Shown one piece after another: positions 23,718 through 35,634 of a DNA stretch of 64,000 nt. A program made the position numbers and the translations under genes. Numbering within the stretch: position 1 is the first letter of the stretch; every line of letters begins with the position of its first letter. The notes beneath the pieces are model-generated. The model had not been told where the DNA came from, made no database searches, and saw nothing but the letters and a program-made list of their open reading frames with translations. The DNA comes from Anaeramoeba ignava (Eukaryota > Metamonada > Anaeramoebidae). The stretch lies in contig JAPDFW010000057.1 of NCBI GenBank assembly GCA_028826165.1, forward strand, positions 496,001 through 560,000, read 5' to 3'.

Positions 23718-26700
23718 TCATTTCTTTTTTCTATTAAAATTCTTTTTGAAATTTGATTTCTTATTAAAAAATTTTGTTGATTGATTTTTTTTAAATGGTT
23801 TTTTTGAATTTAAAAATTGTTTAGAAGATTTTATACTAATTGTTTGATTTGATTTAAAATCATCAGAATTTTTTAAAGCATTTTCCCAATCTTCATTAGA
23901 ACCATCAATTTTATAAGAATTTAATTCACCAATTCCAACCATTTCCTTTTGAGTTTGTTCAAGAAATTTATTCACTTTAACTTCTTCTTGTTCAAGTTCT
24001 TCATCAATTGATTGTTGAAGAGGTTTCATTGATTTCAATATGATTTCATGTGAATCTGATTCTTTCAATGAAGGATTTTGATCTTGAATTCCTTGTTCAA
24101 GTAATTTTTGGAAAAAATCATTGAATCTTCTCATTGCTTTATTAAATAATGCCAAAATTTGAGATTGAGAAATTTTGAGTTCTTTTTCAATTTCAGATAG
24201 TAAATGATGCTGAAGTCCAAGCATTAAAAAAATTCCCTTTTGAACAGGAGAAAGTTGAATATCAATTTTTTCCATAAAGAATAATTTGGCCATTGTTGGA
24301 ACAAGATCTAAAAAGATTTGATAATCAATTAAATTTTGTGAATATGATTGAATTCTTTTAAGATCATAATGACTGAAAAAAATCAATAATTCATTTGCAT
24401 TTATTGATTCCTGTTTGATTCCTTTTGAATCAAGAATACTCAATGATAATGCTGGTGAAAATATCCTGAAATTATAAGAAAGAAGTGAAATGAATCTTCT
24501 TTTGAAATCAGCAACAAAATTTTCAACCCATTCATTTTTTTCAATTTGTAAATTTGGTAATTTTCTGAGCATAATGCATGTATGTTCTCCAGTAATTTCA
24601 TTTGGGGTTAATCGAATATAAACTGGTTTGTATTTGGATTTTTTCCAAAATTTTAGTAATTGAAGTGTTAATCCAAATGAAACTCCAAGATAATGTAAAT
24701 TTTCTGGTTTTCTTTTTTCTAATTTTGTAAAAAGTGATATTTTTTCATTTTGATTTTTTTCAATATTAATTTCTTCTTCTAAATTTGTTATTTGATTTGA
24801 ATAGTATGCCTCTAATAATTCTAAAGCTCTTGTACCATATCCCATTCTAAAGATATCTGGGCGAGTTGCTATTCTAACAACACGAGCACCTGATAATTTA
24901 GGGAAGTTATTATCCTATTCAAATTAATTTTAATTTTCAATTTTAAATTTTAATTTTAAATATAAAAATTTTTATTGAATTAATTTCAAATATACTTGAA
25001 AATGTTGAGAAAGTGTCCATGGAATTAAATCACCTGCATTTCTTTTTCCTTCACTAAATGCTTTATCAACTGATTTCTTAGAAATTTCTCCTTCTAAACT
25101 TAATTGTATTGCACACAAAATATCAGGCATTTTTGAAGTTTGTTCATTAATTGGACTTAATAAAACAAATAAACAATGAGCTGGTGCATCACTTAATAAT
25201 TGGAGATCATTTGGTGAATTTTTATAATGACTACTAACAAAAAGTGCCATTAATTTTCTGAGAAATGATTCTGAACTTGCTTGATATGAAAATAATGCAT
25301 CCCGATTTACATAATAAAGTTCGCATTTGGAAGGAATTGGACACATCTTATTTTCTAATGGTTCAATCATGACATTCAAACATAATAAGTTATTCATCCA
25401 TTCCTCAATAGGATCACCAAAACGATAACGAATTGGTTCTTCAAGTGTTATTTCTCGAAGAAAACGAGAAGGTGCTATTGATTTTGTAGGTCCAATTTTT
25501 TGGAATCTTTCAATACTTCCCTTTTTAGGTTTTTTCTTAAATTCTTTTCTTTTTCCTCTAATTAAATTATTTCCATTCTGATTATCATTTTCATTTTCAT
25601 TATTTTCATTATTTTTATTAATTTCTTTGTTATCATTATCATCATTATCATCATCCTTAAGAATTACACTTGTTTCTCTGAGTTGAGAAATTAATTTCAA
25701 ACTTAAAGATCTTCCAGTTCCTTCATATCCACTAATTGTGGAAGACATAAAAACTAAATAATTTCCCAATAAATTCTTCACAATAGGTAAAGGAATTGCT
25801 GCTGCTTCATCAATAATAAGCAATTCCGCTTGTCCGAGTTTTGTATAATCTTGGGGTTGAATATATTGAATTGTTTGTCTATGTTCTCGAAAAATATTAA
25901 CTCTTATAATTGCCTTATTCATTGATGATTTAGAAGCTTGAATAATTTCATAATCAATATGTTCTTGATAATTGATTTGATCAAAACCTTTGAAAATGAA
26001 TTCAAATAGTGTTTTAAGATTTTCAGGACTTGGTGATGTAACAAAAATATTGCTATATCCATATGCTATTGCAGCAGTTATAGCCAATCCCAATGAAGCA
26101 GATTTTCCTCTTCCTCTTGAAGCTGTCATTGATATTGTTGTATTTAATGTTTTTTCTGAAATTGCTTCAACAAAAGAAAGTAATGATTTTGCTTGATCAA
26201 AAGTTTTAGTAATTTGAATGAGTTTTCCAATAATTGGAGTTGAATTTAAAGATTGTTTAATTTCTTGAAGATGATTATCTGATTCTCTTTGATTTTTTTG
26301 GAATTGATTAAATCTTTCTTGATAAACATCAATTTTATCATTTTCATTTTGATTTTGATTTTCATTTTGATTTTGATTTTGATTTTTTGAATTAATATAA
26401 ACTGGTTTGATTTCTCTTGAATAATTTGAAATTGGAAGAACATTCAATTCATCATCAACTACTAATGCAGCTTGACAAGATGAAAGTGATAAAATGAATC
26501 TTTCATTAAATCTTGGAACAACATTTTGATGACTTTCAGTTCTAAATTTATTATGAACATCCATTGTCAAATTATAAAGTTGTTGAAGAGAATTCAAAGT
26601 ATTCAATAAAAACACTATCAATCCACCTCCTTCAACAGTTTCAATAGTTCTAGCCAATATATTTGGGGTTAAAGCTTCGAAATCTTGCAAAACACACATT

Positions 26701-27083
26701 CCGTAAGTGTTTCCAAGAATTTTATGAGTTTCATGATAATAACAATAACGTATTTTAGTTGCACTTAAAAATAATTCAAAAGGATCTTCTTTAACAGGTT
26801 CAACTAATGTTTGTTTTTTTATTTGTTTTCTGAATTCTTTTTTCTTTTTCTTTTTCGCTATTTTTGCTCGTTTTGTTGGATGAGTTGTGAATCCAAGATC
26901 CTTTTTATAACACCAAAGTACATTTGGTCTTTCTTTCATTGTTGATTTTGATAAAATGTAATGAAGATTTACAACTTGATTTCTTCCTCTATCTCCAACT
27001 ATTATAATAATACCTCTATAATCGGTTTTAATTCCATTTTCAATAAGTGTTCTTATTCTTTGATCAATTTTCTTTTTAACCAT
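23718..27083 (-). CDS. NAT10: RNA cytidine acetyltransferase NAT10/Kre33
   Basis: This enzyme acetylates cytidine (ac4C) in 18S rRNA and tRNA in an ATP-dependent reaction and aids small-subunit assembly in the nucleolus. Two exons (24996-27083 and 23718-24914) with a phase-0 GT-AG intron give 1094 residues; human NAT10 has 1025. Seen: N-terminal RIRTLIENGIKTDYRGI and VLWCYKKDLGFTTHP (DUF1726 region), helicase P-loop TASRGRGKSASLGLA (~321-335), DEAAAIPLP, and the GNAT core GARVVRIATRP with GMGYGTRALELL. The exon junction falls just before the acetyl-CoA-binding strand. Extra length comes from NQNE and DDNDN inserts. The C-terminus is Lys-rich, as in nucleolar homologues. Confidence 0.95.
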
Positions 27084-27391
27084 TTTTATTATTGAAAAGA
27101 AAAGAAAATGAAAAAATGAAAAAATGAAAAAAATGAAAAAAATTTTTTTTAATTTTTATTTTGAATTTTAAATTGAATTGAATATTAAATATTGAATAGA
27201 ATTGAATTAAATTGAATTGAATATTGAATTGAATATTAAATTGAATTGAATATTAAATATTGAATTAAATTGAATTGAATATTGAATTGGATTGAATATT
27301 GAATTGAATTTAATATTGAATATTGAAATTGGATTGAATATTTAATATTGAATTGAAATTGGATTTTGAATTGAATTGAATTTCAATTTCC
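27084..27391 (-). promoter_or_regulatory. NAT10 promoter side (right end of NAT10) and AT-repeat spacer
   Basis: 27084-27150 read on the minus strand is T-rich with four TTTTTTCATTTTTT-like motifs directly upstream of the NAT10 ATG. 27160-27390 is ATTGAATTGAATATT-type simple sequence before the stop of the next minus-strand gene. Nothing else is seen. Confidence 0.5.
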
Positions 27392-28408
27392 TTAATCTTT
27401 GTCATATTCCATAACCCAAACACAATTAGCTAAATCATGACAAGCAACAGGATCTTTAACAATAGAATAATCATTCATACTTATCTCAACCATATGAACA
27501 TCACTTGAAGTACGATTTTCCATATAATAATAAAGAATTCTATCATCAGGATTTATAGTAACCATTGGAGCCAACAAAAAGTAATTAGGAATATCAGCAA
27601 CTTTAGAAATATTAGCATTAGAAGAATCAAGAGTAAGTAAAACTCTAGTTTTATAATCAGGAGGATTAAGACCCAAACCCCAAACTAAATCAGTAACAGG
27701 ATCAAAAGTAAGAACACTCATGAAATAACTGTCTTCAATATTATGAACCATTTGGCCAGTATTTCCATCAAAACCAATTAATCTTCCATCAAGTTGACCT
27801 GAATTATTGATGCATAATTGAATCCATTGAATTCCGTTTTTGTAATCATAAGTGTATGCTCCACCAAGAAAATCAATCAAATTGAAAATTGCAAGTGATT
27901 TATAAGTTTTTGTTGATGGTGTAACTCGAATTAAATTGTGATAGTAATTGTATGCTGGATCTCTTCCCATAACTAATATATCTCCTGTTGAACGATCAAA
28001 ATTGCATAATTCTCCAACTCCAATAAATGATTCACTAACATAAGGTAAAACAATCTCATCAACAACATGTCCATCTTGAAGAGAAACAGAAACTAAACAA
28101 ATTTTTAAACTTGTTAAATTTGTTCCAACAAAATATATTAAATTATTATCAGGATCTAAAGTAGCTAAATTTTCCTTTAATTTTTTTAATTAAAATTAAA
28201 ATTAAAATTAAAAATTAAAATTAAAATTAAAATTAAAATTAAAATTTATATCAAATACTCCAAATGCTTCATGTGAAATTATCTTCCCAATAGCAGTTTG
28301 TATTGCTGTTACTGGATCAACTGATACTAATTCAAGTTCTCCAGTTAATCCATAAAGTGTGTAACATTGAATAAAAGCAAAAATAATTAAAAATAATAAA
28401 ACTTTCAT
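27392..28408 (-). CDS. Secreted protein of unknown function, possible beta-propeller
   Basis: Two exons (28259-28408 and 27392-28174) joined in phase 0 across an 84-bp GTATTT...AAAG intron give 310 residues. The first ~16 residues (MKVLLFLIIFAFIQC) form a clear signal peptide. The remainder contains repeated short strands with motifs such as GFDGNTGQM, TLDPDNNLIYF, FDRSTGDILVMGR and INPDDRILYY, which look like blades of a propeller-type lectin or sugar-binding fold. I do not recognise the family. No membrane anchor is seen. The intron is (AATTTT)n-rich. Confidence 0.65.
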
Positions 28409-28513
28409 TAATTAAAATTTGTTTTGTTTTGTTTTTTTTGAAATGAAAAAAATGAAAAAAATTATGAAAAGAATTTTTATTAGTTCAAAATTTCTTTAAA
28501 AAAAAAACTATTT

Positions 28514-30899
28514 TTGCTCTTTTTTTTTCTTATTAAAATTATTATTAAATTTATTATTAAATTTATTATTAAAATTATAATTAAATTTATTATTAAAATT
28601 ATTATTAAAATTATTATTAAATTTATTATTAAATTTATTATTAAATTTATTATTAAAATTATTATTAAATTTATTATTAAATTTATTAATAAAAAATTAT
28701 TATTAAATTATTATTAAATTTATTATTAAAATTATTATTAAAATTATTATTAAAAATTATTATTAAAATTATTATTAAAATTATTATTAAATTATTATTA
28801 AATTTATTATTAAAATTATTATTAAAAATTATTATTAAATTATTATTAAAATTATTATTAAAATTTATTATTAAATTTATTATTAAAATTATTATTAAAT
28901 TTATTATTATATTTATTATTAAAATTTATTATTAAATTTATTATTAAATTTATTATTAAATTTATTATTAAAATTTATTATTAAAATTTATTATTAAATT
29001 TATTATTAAAATTATTATTAAATTTATTATTAAATTTATTATTAAATTTATTATTAAAATTATTATTAAAATTATTATTAAATTTATTATTAAAATTATT
29101 ATTAAAATTATTATTAAATTTATTATTAAAATTATTATTAAATTTATTATTAAAATTATTATTAAAATTTATTATTAAATTTATTATTAAATTTATTATT
29201 AAATTTATTATTAAAATTATTAATAAAATTATTATTAAAAATTATTAAATTTATTATTAAATTTATTATTAAAATTATTAATAAAATTATTATTAAATTT
29301 ATTATTAAATTTATTATTAAATTTATTATTAAATTTATTATTAAATTTATTATTAAAATTATTATTAAATTTATTATTAAAATTATTAAATTATTATTAA
29401 ATTTATTATTAAATTTATTATTAATTTAAATTATTAAATTTTATTATTAAAATTATTATTAAAATTATTATTAAAATTTATTATTAAAATTATTATTAAA
29501 TTTATTATTAATAAATTTATTATTAAATTATTATTAAATTTATTATTAAAATTATTATTAAAATTATTATTAAAATTATTATTAAATTCTATTATTAAAT
29601 TTATTATTTAAATTTATTATTAAAATTATTATTAAAATTATTATTAAATTATTATTAAAATTATTATTAAAAATTATTAAATTTATTATTAAATTTATTA
29701 TTAAATTTATTATTAAATTTATTATTAAATTTATTATTAAATGATTATTAAATTTATTATTAAATTTATTATTAAAATTATTATTAAATTTATTAAAAAT
29801 TATTATTAAAATTATTATTAAAATTATTATTAAATTTATTATTAAAATTTATTATTAAATTTATTATTAAATTTATTATTAAAATTATTATTAAAATTAT
29901 TATTAAATTTATTATTAAATTGATTATTAAAATTATTATTATATTTATTATTAAAATTATTATTAAATTTATTATTAAAATTATTATTAAAAATTATTAT
30001 TAAAATTATTATTAAATTTGTTATTAAAATTATTATTAATTTATTATTAAAATTATTATTAAAATTATTATTAAATTTATTATTAAAATTATTATTTAAA
30101 TTATTATTAAAATTTATTATTAAAATTTATTATTAAAATTTATTATTAAAATTTATTATTAAAATTATTATTAAAATTTATTATTAAAATTTATTATTAA
30201 ATTTATTATTAAAATTATAATTAAATTTATTATTAAAATTATTATTAAATTTATTATTAAATTTATTATTAAATTTATTATTAAAATTTATTATTAAATT
30301 TATTATTAAATTTATTATTAAAATTATAATTAAAATTATTATTAAATTTATTATTAAAATTATTATTAAAATTATTATTAAAATTATTATTAAATTTATT
30401 ATTAAATTTATTATTAAAATTATTATTAAATTTATTATTAAATTTATTATTAAAATTATTATTAAATTTATTATTAAAATTATTATTAAAATTATTATTA
30501 AATTTATTATTAAAATTATTATTAAAATTATTATTAAATTTATTATTAAATTTATTATTAAATTTATTATTAAAATTATTATTAAAATTATTATTAAATT
30601 TATTATTAAAATTATTATTAAAATTATTATTAAATTTATTATTAAATTTATTATTAAAATTATTATTAAAATTATTATTAAAATTATTATTAAATTTATT
30701 ATTAAATTTATTATTAAAATTATTATTAAATTTATTATTAAATTTATTATTAAATTTATTATTAAATTTATTATTAAATTTATTATTAAATTTATTATTA
30801 AATTTATTATTTAAATTATTATTTAAATTTATTATTAAAATTATTATTAAAATTATTATTAAAATTATTATTAAAATTATTATTGAAATTATTATTAAA
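28514..30899. repeat. 2.4-kb degenerate 12-bp AT array (TTATTAAATTTA / TTATTAAAATTA)
   Basis: The segment consists almost wholly of ATTATTAAA units alternating with TTTA or ATTA, giving a roughly 12-bp period with frequent one-base variants. C and G are nearly absent. It sits between the start of the secreted-protein gene and the stop of the FSH1-like gene, both on the minus strand, and touches the FSH1-like stop. No coding frame or hairpin of note is present. It may be a satellite-like block, an AT-rich matrix-attachment region or an assembly-expanded microsatellite. Confidence 0.85.
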
Positions 30900-31767
30900 T
30901 TTTCTTTCTAATATTCATTTTAATAAAATTAACAACATAATCAATAAAATTCTGATCTCTTGGTAATAAATGACCACCATCATGATAAAAAATAGATTTA
31001 TTTTGGAAAATTTCTGCTGCTCTTAATTGAATTTTTGGAGGAACTACAAGATCTTTTTTCCCAATGATATGTAAAGAAGGAAAAAGAATATTATTTTTTT
31101 GAGTTAATTTCATTAAATCAGAATTTCTAATTGAATTTAAAATAAAATTTCCTGATAAAATCATTAATTTAAAATCAAGTGATCGATTATATTTCATTGT
31201 GAAAATTGTAGACATTGCTGCTCCTTGAGAAAAGCCAATAATTCCATAAAAAGGACCCTTTTTATTATAGAAATCATGAATATATTCTAAACTATTTTCA
31301 ACTCCTTTTATATTTTTATTTAGAAAAGAAGGATCTTTATTTTTATCAATTTTTTCGTTTTTTTGGATGATTTGAGAATATTTTGGATTTCTAGATTTAT
31401 AACCTCTAATTTCTTGATATTCTTGCATAATTAGATTTTTCATTCTATTTATATCATTTGTGTCATTTTTTCCTATCCACCAAGAATATCCTATTTGATT
31501 TCTATTTCTCTTTTCATTTTCATTTTCATTTGTTAATTGATTTTCATTTTCATTTGTTAATTGATTTTGATTTTCATTTGTTAATTGATTTTGATTTTCA
31601 TTTGTTAATTGATTTTCATTTTCATTTGTTAATTGATTAGTTCCATTTAAAAATATAAATTCACAAGAATCTTTTAAAGCTTTTTGAATAGGTCTTAATA
31701 CAAAAGAAAATGCTGTAGAATTTTGACCATATCCATGTAAACAAAGAAAACGAGATTTTTTTTGCAT
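30895..31767 (-). CDS. FSH1: FSH1/OVCA2-like alpha/beta serine hydrolase
   Basis: A single-exon protein of 290 residues. The start RFLCLHGYGQN is the oxyanion-side strand and loop of the FSH1 family. The nucleophile elbow is GFSQGAAMS (Ser ~180). The Asp follows in GKKDLVVPP and the His in HDGGHLLP, so the catalytic triad is complete. Residues ~44-86 are a NENQLT hexapeptide insert not found in the family. FSH1/OVCA2 enzymes are small cytosolic esterases whose substrates are poorly known. It is divergently transcribed from the SH3 gene 100 bp away. Confidence 0.88.
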   Translation of the reverse strand: MQKKSRFLCLHGYGQNSTAFSFVLRPIQKALKDSCEFIFLNGTNQLTNENENQLTNENQNQLTNENQNQLTNENENQLTNENENEKRNRNQIGYSWWIGKNDTNDINRMKNLIMQEYQEIRGYKSRNPKYSQIIQKNEKIDKNKDPSFLNKNIKGVENSLEYIHDFYNKKGPFYGIIGFSQGAAMSTIFTMKYNRSLDFKLMILSGNFILNSIRNSDLMKLTQKNNILFPSLHIIGKKDLVVPPKIQLRAAEIFQNKSIFYHDGGHLLPRDQNFIDYVVNFIKMNIRKKI

Positions 31768-31868
31768 TTTTATTTATAAATTTTTTAAGAAAGAAAAAAA
31801 ATGAAAAAAAAAAATGAATTAAAAATTTTTTCATTTTTTTTTTTGCTTTCTTTTTTTCTTTCTTCTTT
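31768..31868. promoter_or_regulatory. 101-bp divergent promoter between FSH1-like and SH3 genes
   Basis: The spacer has an AATGAAAAAAAAAAATGAA block facing the FSH1-like ATG and an ATTTTTTCATTTTTTTTTTT block facing the SH3 ATG. The two start-proximal motifs are arranged back to back with almost mirror symmetry, which fits a minimal bidirectional promoter. Confidence 0.55.
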
Positions 31869-33838
31869 ATGTCAACAAAAAATTCATTTCAAGAAAATTT
31901 AATAAATTTAATTGAAGAAATCACAAACAAATTAAAAAAAGTTAAGAATTCACTTAACGGACTTAAAAAACTTGAACCACTTTACAAAGATTCATCAGTT
32001 CCTGAACAAGAATTAATGAACTTTGTTTTTGAGAAGAAAAATCATCGGAATCAAATCAAAAAATTAACACAAACAAAAAACGAAATTGAGGAGTTTTTGG
32101 ATTCAATTTGTGATAAAGGAACAGTTAGTCAAGATTTTTCAACGGATGATCCAAGTTTTATAAAAGTTATATCAGGAGATCTTGTTGTTATTTATCAAAC
32201 GGAAGCTGAAAATGCTTATGTTAAATTGAAATCAATAAATAAACCAACAAAAGGTTATCTTCCAACAAATGTTTTATCAATAGATGTTGTTCAAGTTTCA
32301 GATTTTGATTCTTTATCTTCGAAAATTGATCAATTCAAACAAATTTTAATTGATATGGAAAAAAAAGAATCTAATTTGAATAATCGGAAATTAAGTCCAA
32401 AAACTATTTCTTCTATTTATTCTTTTGATGCTGGAAATGATGATGAATTAACTATTTCTGAGAATGAAAAATTGATTTTAATTGAACATCGTGAAGGAGG
32501 ATGGTCTTATGTTGAGAATTTAAAAGGTTTTTATTAATTAAAATCAAAATTAAAATCAAAATTAAATTTAAAATCAAAATCAAAATCAAAATTAAAATCA
32601 AAATAAAAATCAAAATCAATATCAAAATCAAAATCAAATTTAAAATCAAAATCAAAATCAAAATCAAAATCAAAATCAAAATCAAAATCAAAATCAAAAT
32701 GAAAATCAAAATTAAATTAAAATTAAATTAAAATTAATTTATAAAATTAAAATTAAAATTAAAATAAAATCAAAATCAAAATCAAAATTAAAATCAAATT
32801 GAAATTCAAAATTAAAATTCGGAAAAAAGGCCAAAAAGGAATTGTTCCTACTTCATATCTTAATCTTCAAGTTGATTCATCAAATCCAAATTCTGAAATG
32901 ATTGTTCTTTTCTCTTTTGATTCAGAAAATCCTGATGAACTTACAATTGTTGAAAATGAAGTTGTTTCTGTTATTGAAGTTAAAGGAGATTGGACAAAAG
33001 TAAAAAATATAAAAGGAGACATTGGAATTGTTCCAACAAATTATCTTCAACCAAAAATAAATACACAAACAGATTCTATTGATAATAATTCAAATAAAGA
33101 TGTAAAATGAAAAAATTTCAATTAAAAACATTTCAATTAAAAAAATTCCAATTAAAAATATTTCAATAGAAATCAAATGCTGACATTTTGGAAGAAAAAG
33201 AAGATGGTTGGCTTTTAGTTGGTGAAAAAAATCAAAATTCTCAAGAAGATTTTTCGCCAGGAAATTATTTCCTTGTTTTAGAAAATTACGAAAAAGCAGA
33301 TTCAGATGAAATTTCACTTCAAAAAAATTCAAAAGTTAAATTTGTTTCAAATCAAGGAAATGGATGGTGTACTGTTGAATTTGAGGGAAAAACTGGGCTT
33401 TTTCCAATTACTTATTTAGAATTAATAAGAGAAGATCTAAAACCAAAAAAAGTGGATCAAAAAGCAAAAAAAATGGAACAAAAAACAAAAAAAATGGAAC
33501 AAAAACAAAAAATTCAAGAACAAAAACAAAAACAACAAGAACAAAAGCAAAAACAAAAACAGCAAAAAATTCAAAATAAACCTCAATCAAAAGATGAAAT
33601 TATCAAAAACCTTCAAAATAAAGTGAATGAACTTTCAGACCAAATTGAGCAAATAAATCAACTTAGAAAATTGGAAATTCAATTTTTAACAACTCAACAA
33701 CAAGAGAAACAATCAATAATTGATTCAAAAGAATCAGAAATTTTGGAATTGAAAAAAAAAGTTGAAACTTTAGAACAAGAAAATCGAAAGTTCAAATCTT
33801 TGATTGAAAAACTTCCTCCAAATCAAAAAATCAAATGA
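31869..33838 (+). CDS. Coiled-coil protein with four to five SH3 domains, three exons
   Basis: Exons 31869-32526, 32830-33101 and 33170-33838 join in phase across GT-AG introns to give ~532 residues. An N-terminal helical segment (~1-90) is followed by SH3-like units: FIKVISGDLVVIY...GYLPTNVL; YSFDAGNDDELT...GGWSYV...GIVPTSYL; FSFDSENPDELT...GDWTKV...GIVPTNYL; a partial unit around EEKEDGWLLVG; and YFLVLENYEKADSDEIS...GNGWCTV...GLFPITYL. The tail is a KMEQKQK coiled coil ending in a leucine-rich helix. It is likely a cytoplasmic scaffold for actin or endocytosis that binds Pro-rich ligands. The partial unit suggests a lost or missed exon in intron 2. Confidence 0.8.
32527..32829 (+). repeat. 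(AAAATC)n repeat-filled intron of the SH3 gene
   Basis: The intron starts GTTTTT and ends AAAAAAG. Its body is AAAATC/AAAATT hexamers. It interrupts an SH3 domain between the GWSYVENLKG and GIVPTSYL strands. Confidence 0.7.
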
Positions 33839-34054
33839 AAACTTTTTTTTTTTAATTTTCTTTTTCCAAATCAAAAAAATATTTTCAATTTAAAAAAAAA
33901 AAAGAAATAATAAAGCAAAAAACTTAATTGGAATGTTGGGAAATTATTTTGATTTTAGTTAAAAAAAAATATTTTCAAAATTATCAAAAATCGGAAAAAA
34001 ATTTTTTTCATTTTTTTCATTTTTTTCATTTTTCTTTTTGAAATTAAAAAACAA
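33839..34054 (+). promoter_or_regulatory. SH3 gene 3' spacer and RCL1 promoter
   Basis: The first ~130 bp show nothing recognisable. The last ~60 bp contain three consecutive TTTTTTCA motifs followed by TTTTTCTTTTTG, then the ATG at 34055. Confidence 0.5.
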
Positions 34055-35141
34055 ATGGAAATTTTTCAAGATCATTCTGATTTTCGACAAAGAATAATCC
34101 TTTCGACATTATCAGGAAAAGCAATCAAAATTGAAAAAATACGAGAAAAAGATGAAGAACCTGGATTATTAGATTATGAGATTAATTATCTTCGATTGAT
34201 TGAAAAAATCACTAACGGATGCGAAATTGAAGTGAATAAAACAGGGACAAAATTAATATTCAAACCAGGATTAATAATTGGGGGGAATATCAATCACAAA
34301 TGCGGGAAATCACGACCAATTACATATTTTCTTGAAGGAATAGCTTGTTTGATTCCATTTGGAAAGAAACCATCAACAATTACATTGACTGGAATCACAA
34401 ATGCAGAACCAGATATTTCAATCGATACATTTTCCAAAGTGACTATTGAAAATATCAAGAAATTTGGAATTGGAGATGAAGATTCAATTGGAGGAAATAT
34501 TAGTGTTAAAATCAATAAAAGAGCAACTTCAACGGACGAAGGTGAAGTTGTGTTTAATTGCCCTATTGTCAAGAAAATTGAAGCCAATTCAGCTTGTGGA
34601 GGAAGGAAAAGTTGAGAAAATTCGAGGAATAAGTTATTCACTGAAAACATCTCCAAATTTTAATACAAGATTAATTGAGGGTTGCAGGGAAATCATCAAC
34701 CAGTTCATCACTAATTTCCATGTGTATACAGACCACCAAAAGGGAAAAATGGCGGGAAATTCCGTCGGTTATGGTGTGTCTCTTATTGCAAAGACAAATA
34801 CTAAATGCTTATATGGAATAGACTGTTTTGCTCATTCAGGAGAAGTTGCGGAAGATTTGGGAAAAAAATCTGCAATTAAAATTTTAACTGAAATTTCCAT
34901 TTCCTCATGTGTTGATTCTACTCACCAATGGATCATGCTACTTTTTATGGCGTTATGTCCTCAGGATGTTTCGCAGATCAAACTCGGCAAATTGTCTCCT
35001 TATACAATTAGTTGGTTGAGAGGGATCCGCCAATTCTTAGGTGTTTTATTCAAGATTAAAACTGATCCTGAATCTCAAAATTCCGTTTTCTTATCGTGCG
35101 TTGGTTCAGGATTGACAAATATTTCAAAAAGAAATTTCTGA
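34055..35141 (+). CDS. RCL1: RNA 3'-terminal phosphate cyclase-like protein RCL1, one frame break
   Basis: RCL1 is a U3-processome factor needed for early 18S rRNA processing in the nucleolus. The first frame (34055 to ~34578) has FRQRIILSTLSGKAIKI, GLIIGGNINHKCG and PITYFLEGI. The second frame (~34580-35141) has KPIQLVEEGKVEKIRGISY, TDHQKGKMAGNSVGYGVSL and PEDVSQIKLG-like PQDVSQIKLGKLS, all in the family order. The two halves fit end to end with a one-base excess near 34572-34582 (AAGAAAATTGAAG); removing a T there would keep the conserved KPIQL block. Total ~360 residues, normal for RCL1. Either a sequencing indel or a recent mutation. Confidence 0.88.
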
Positions 35142-35271
35142 TCCCCCATTTCCCTATTTTCTCCATAGATCTTTTTAAACTAAATTTTTTTTTTTTTTAA
35201 AAAATTAAAAAACTTGAATAATTTTTTTATTTTCATTTTCATTTTTTTTTTTCATAAATAAAAACAGTAAA

Positions 35272-35634
35272 ATGAATAAAAATGTTTTTAATCAATTCAA
35301 CCAAAACGAAACAGAAAAAAACCAAAAAGTAAATTCAGCAAAAATAAATGAACTTATTGAACAAAAAATGCTTGAATTAGTCCATTATATACATAGTTAT
35401 GAAATGATTCTTAAAATTCCTCAATCAACTTTATCTAATAAACAAATAAATCAACTTTCAAATTACCAATCTCTCCATTTGTTTGTTGAACCAGAATTTG
35501 ATATTTTTTTATCCACTACTTCTAATAAAAAAAAAAAGCAAAATTATTTTTCATTTTTTCATTTTCATTTTTCCTTCTTTTTTTTTCCAAATGGAATTCA
35601 CAAAATATTTGAAAAAATTACATTTTCTTCATAA
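35272..35634 (+). CDS. Small hypothetical protein, possibly an upstream gene or misread exon
   Basis: An open frame starts at an ATG with a good T-rich/TTTTCATTTTT leader. It encodes ~90 residues of ordinary helical composition (MLELVHYIHSYEMILKI) before running into T-rich sequence that is really the leader of the next gene. It overlaps the ATG at 35591. No domain is recognised. It may be a short gene whose last exon is elsewhere, or an exon of the SH3 gene with an unseen splice. Confidence 0.35.
   Translation: MNKNVFNQFNQNETEKNQKVNSAKINELIEQKMLELVHYIHSYEMILKIPQSTLSNKQINQLSNYQSLHLFVEPEFDIFLSTTSNKKKKQNYFSFFHFHFSFFFFPNGIHKIFEKITFSS

Noticed and set aside
35272-35590. First exon of the SH3 gene starting at 35591
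   Set aside because: No GT donor was found that joins it in phase, and 35591 has its own leader motif and an N-terminus resembling the paralogue, so they are listed separately.
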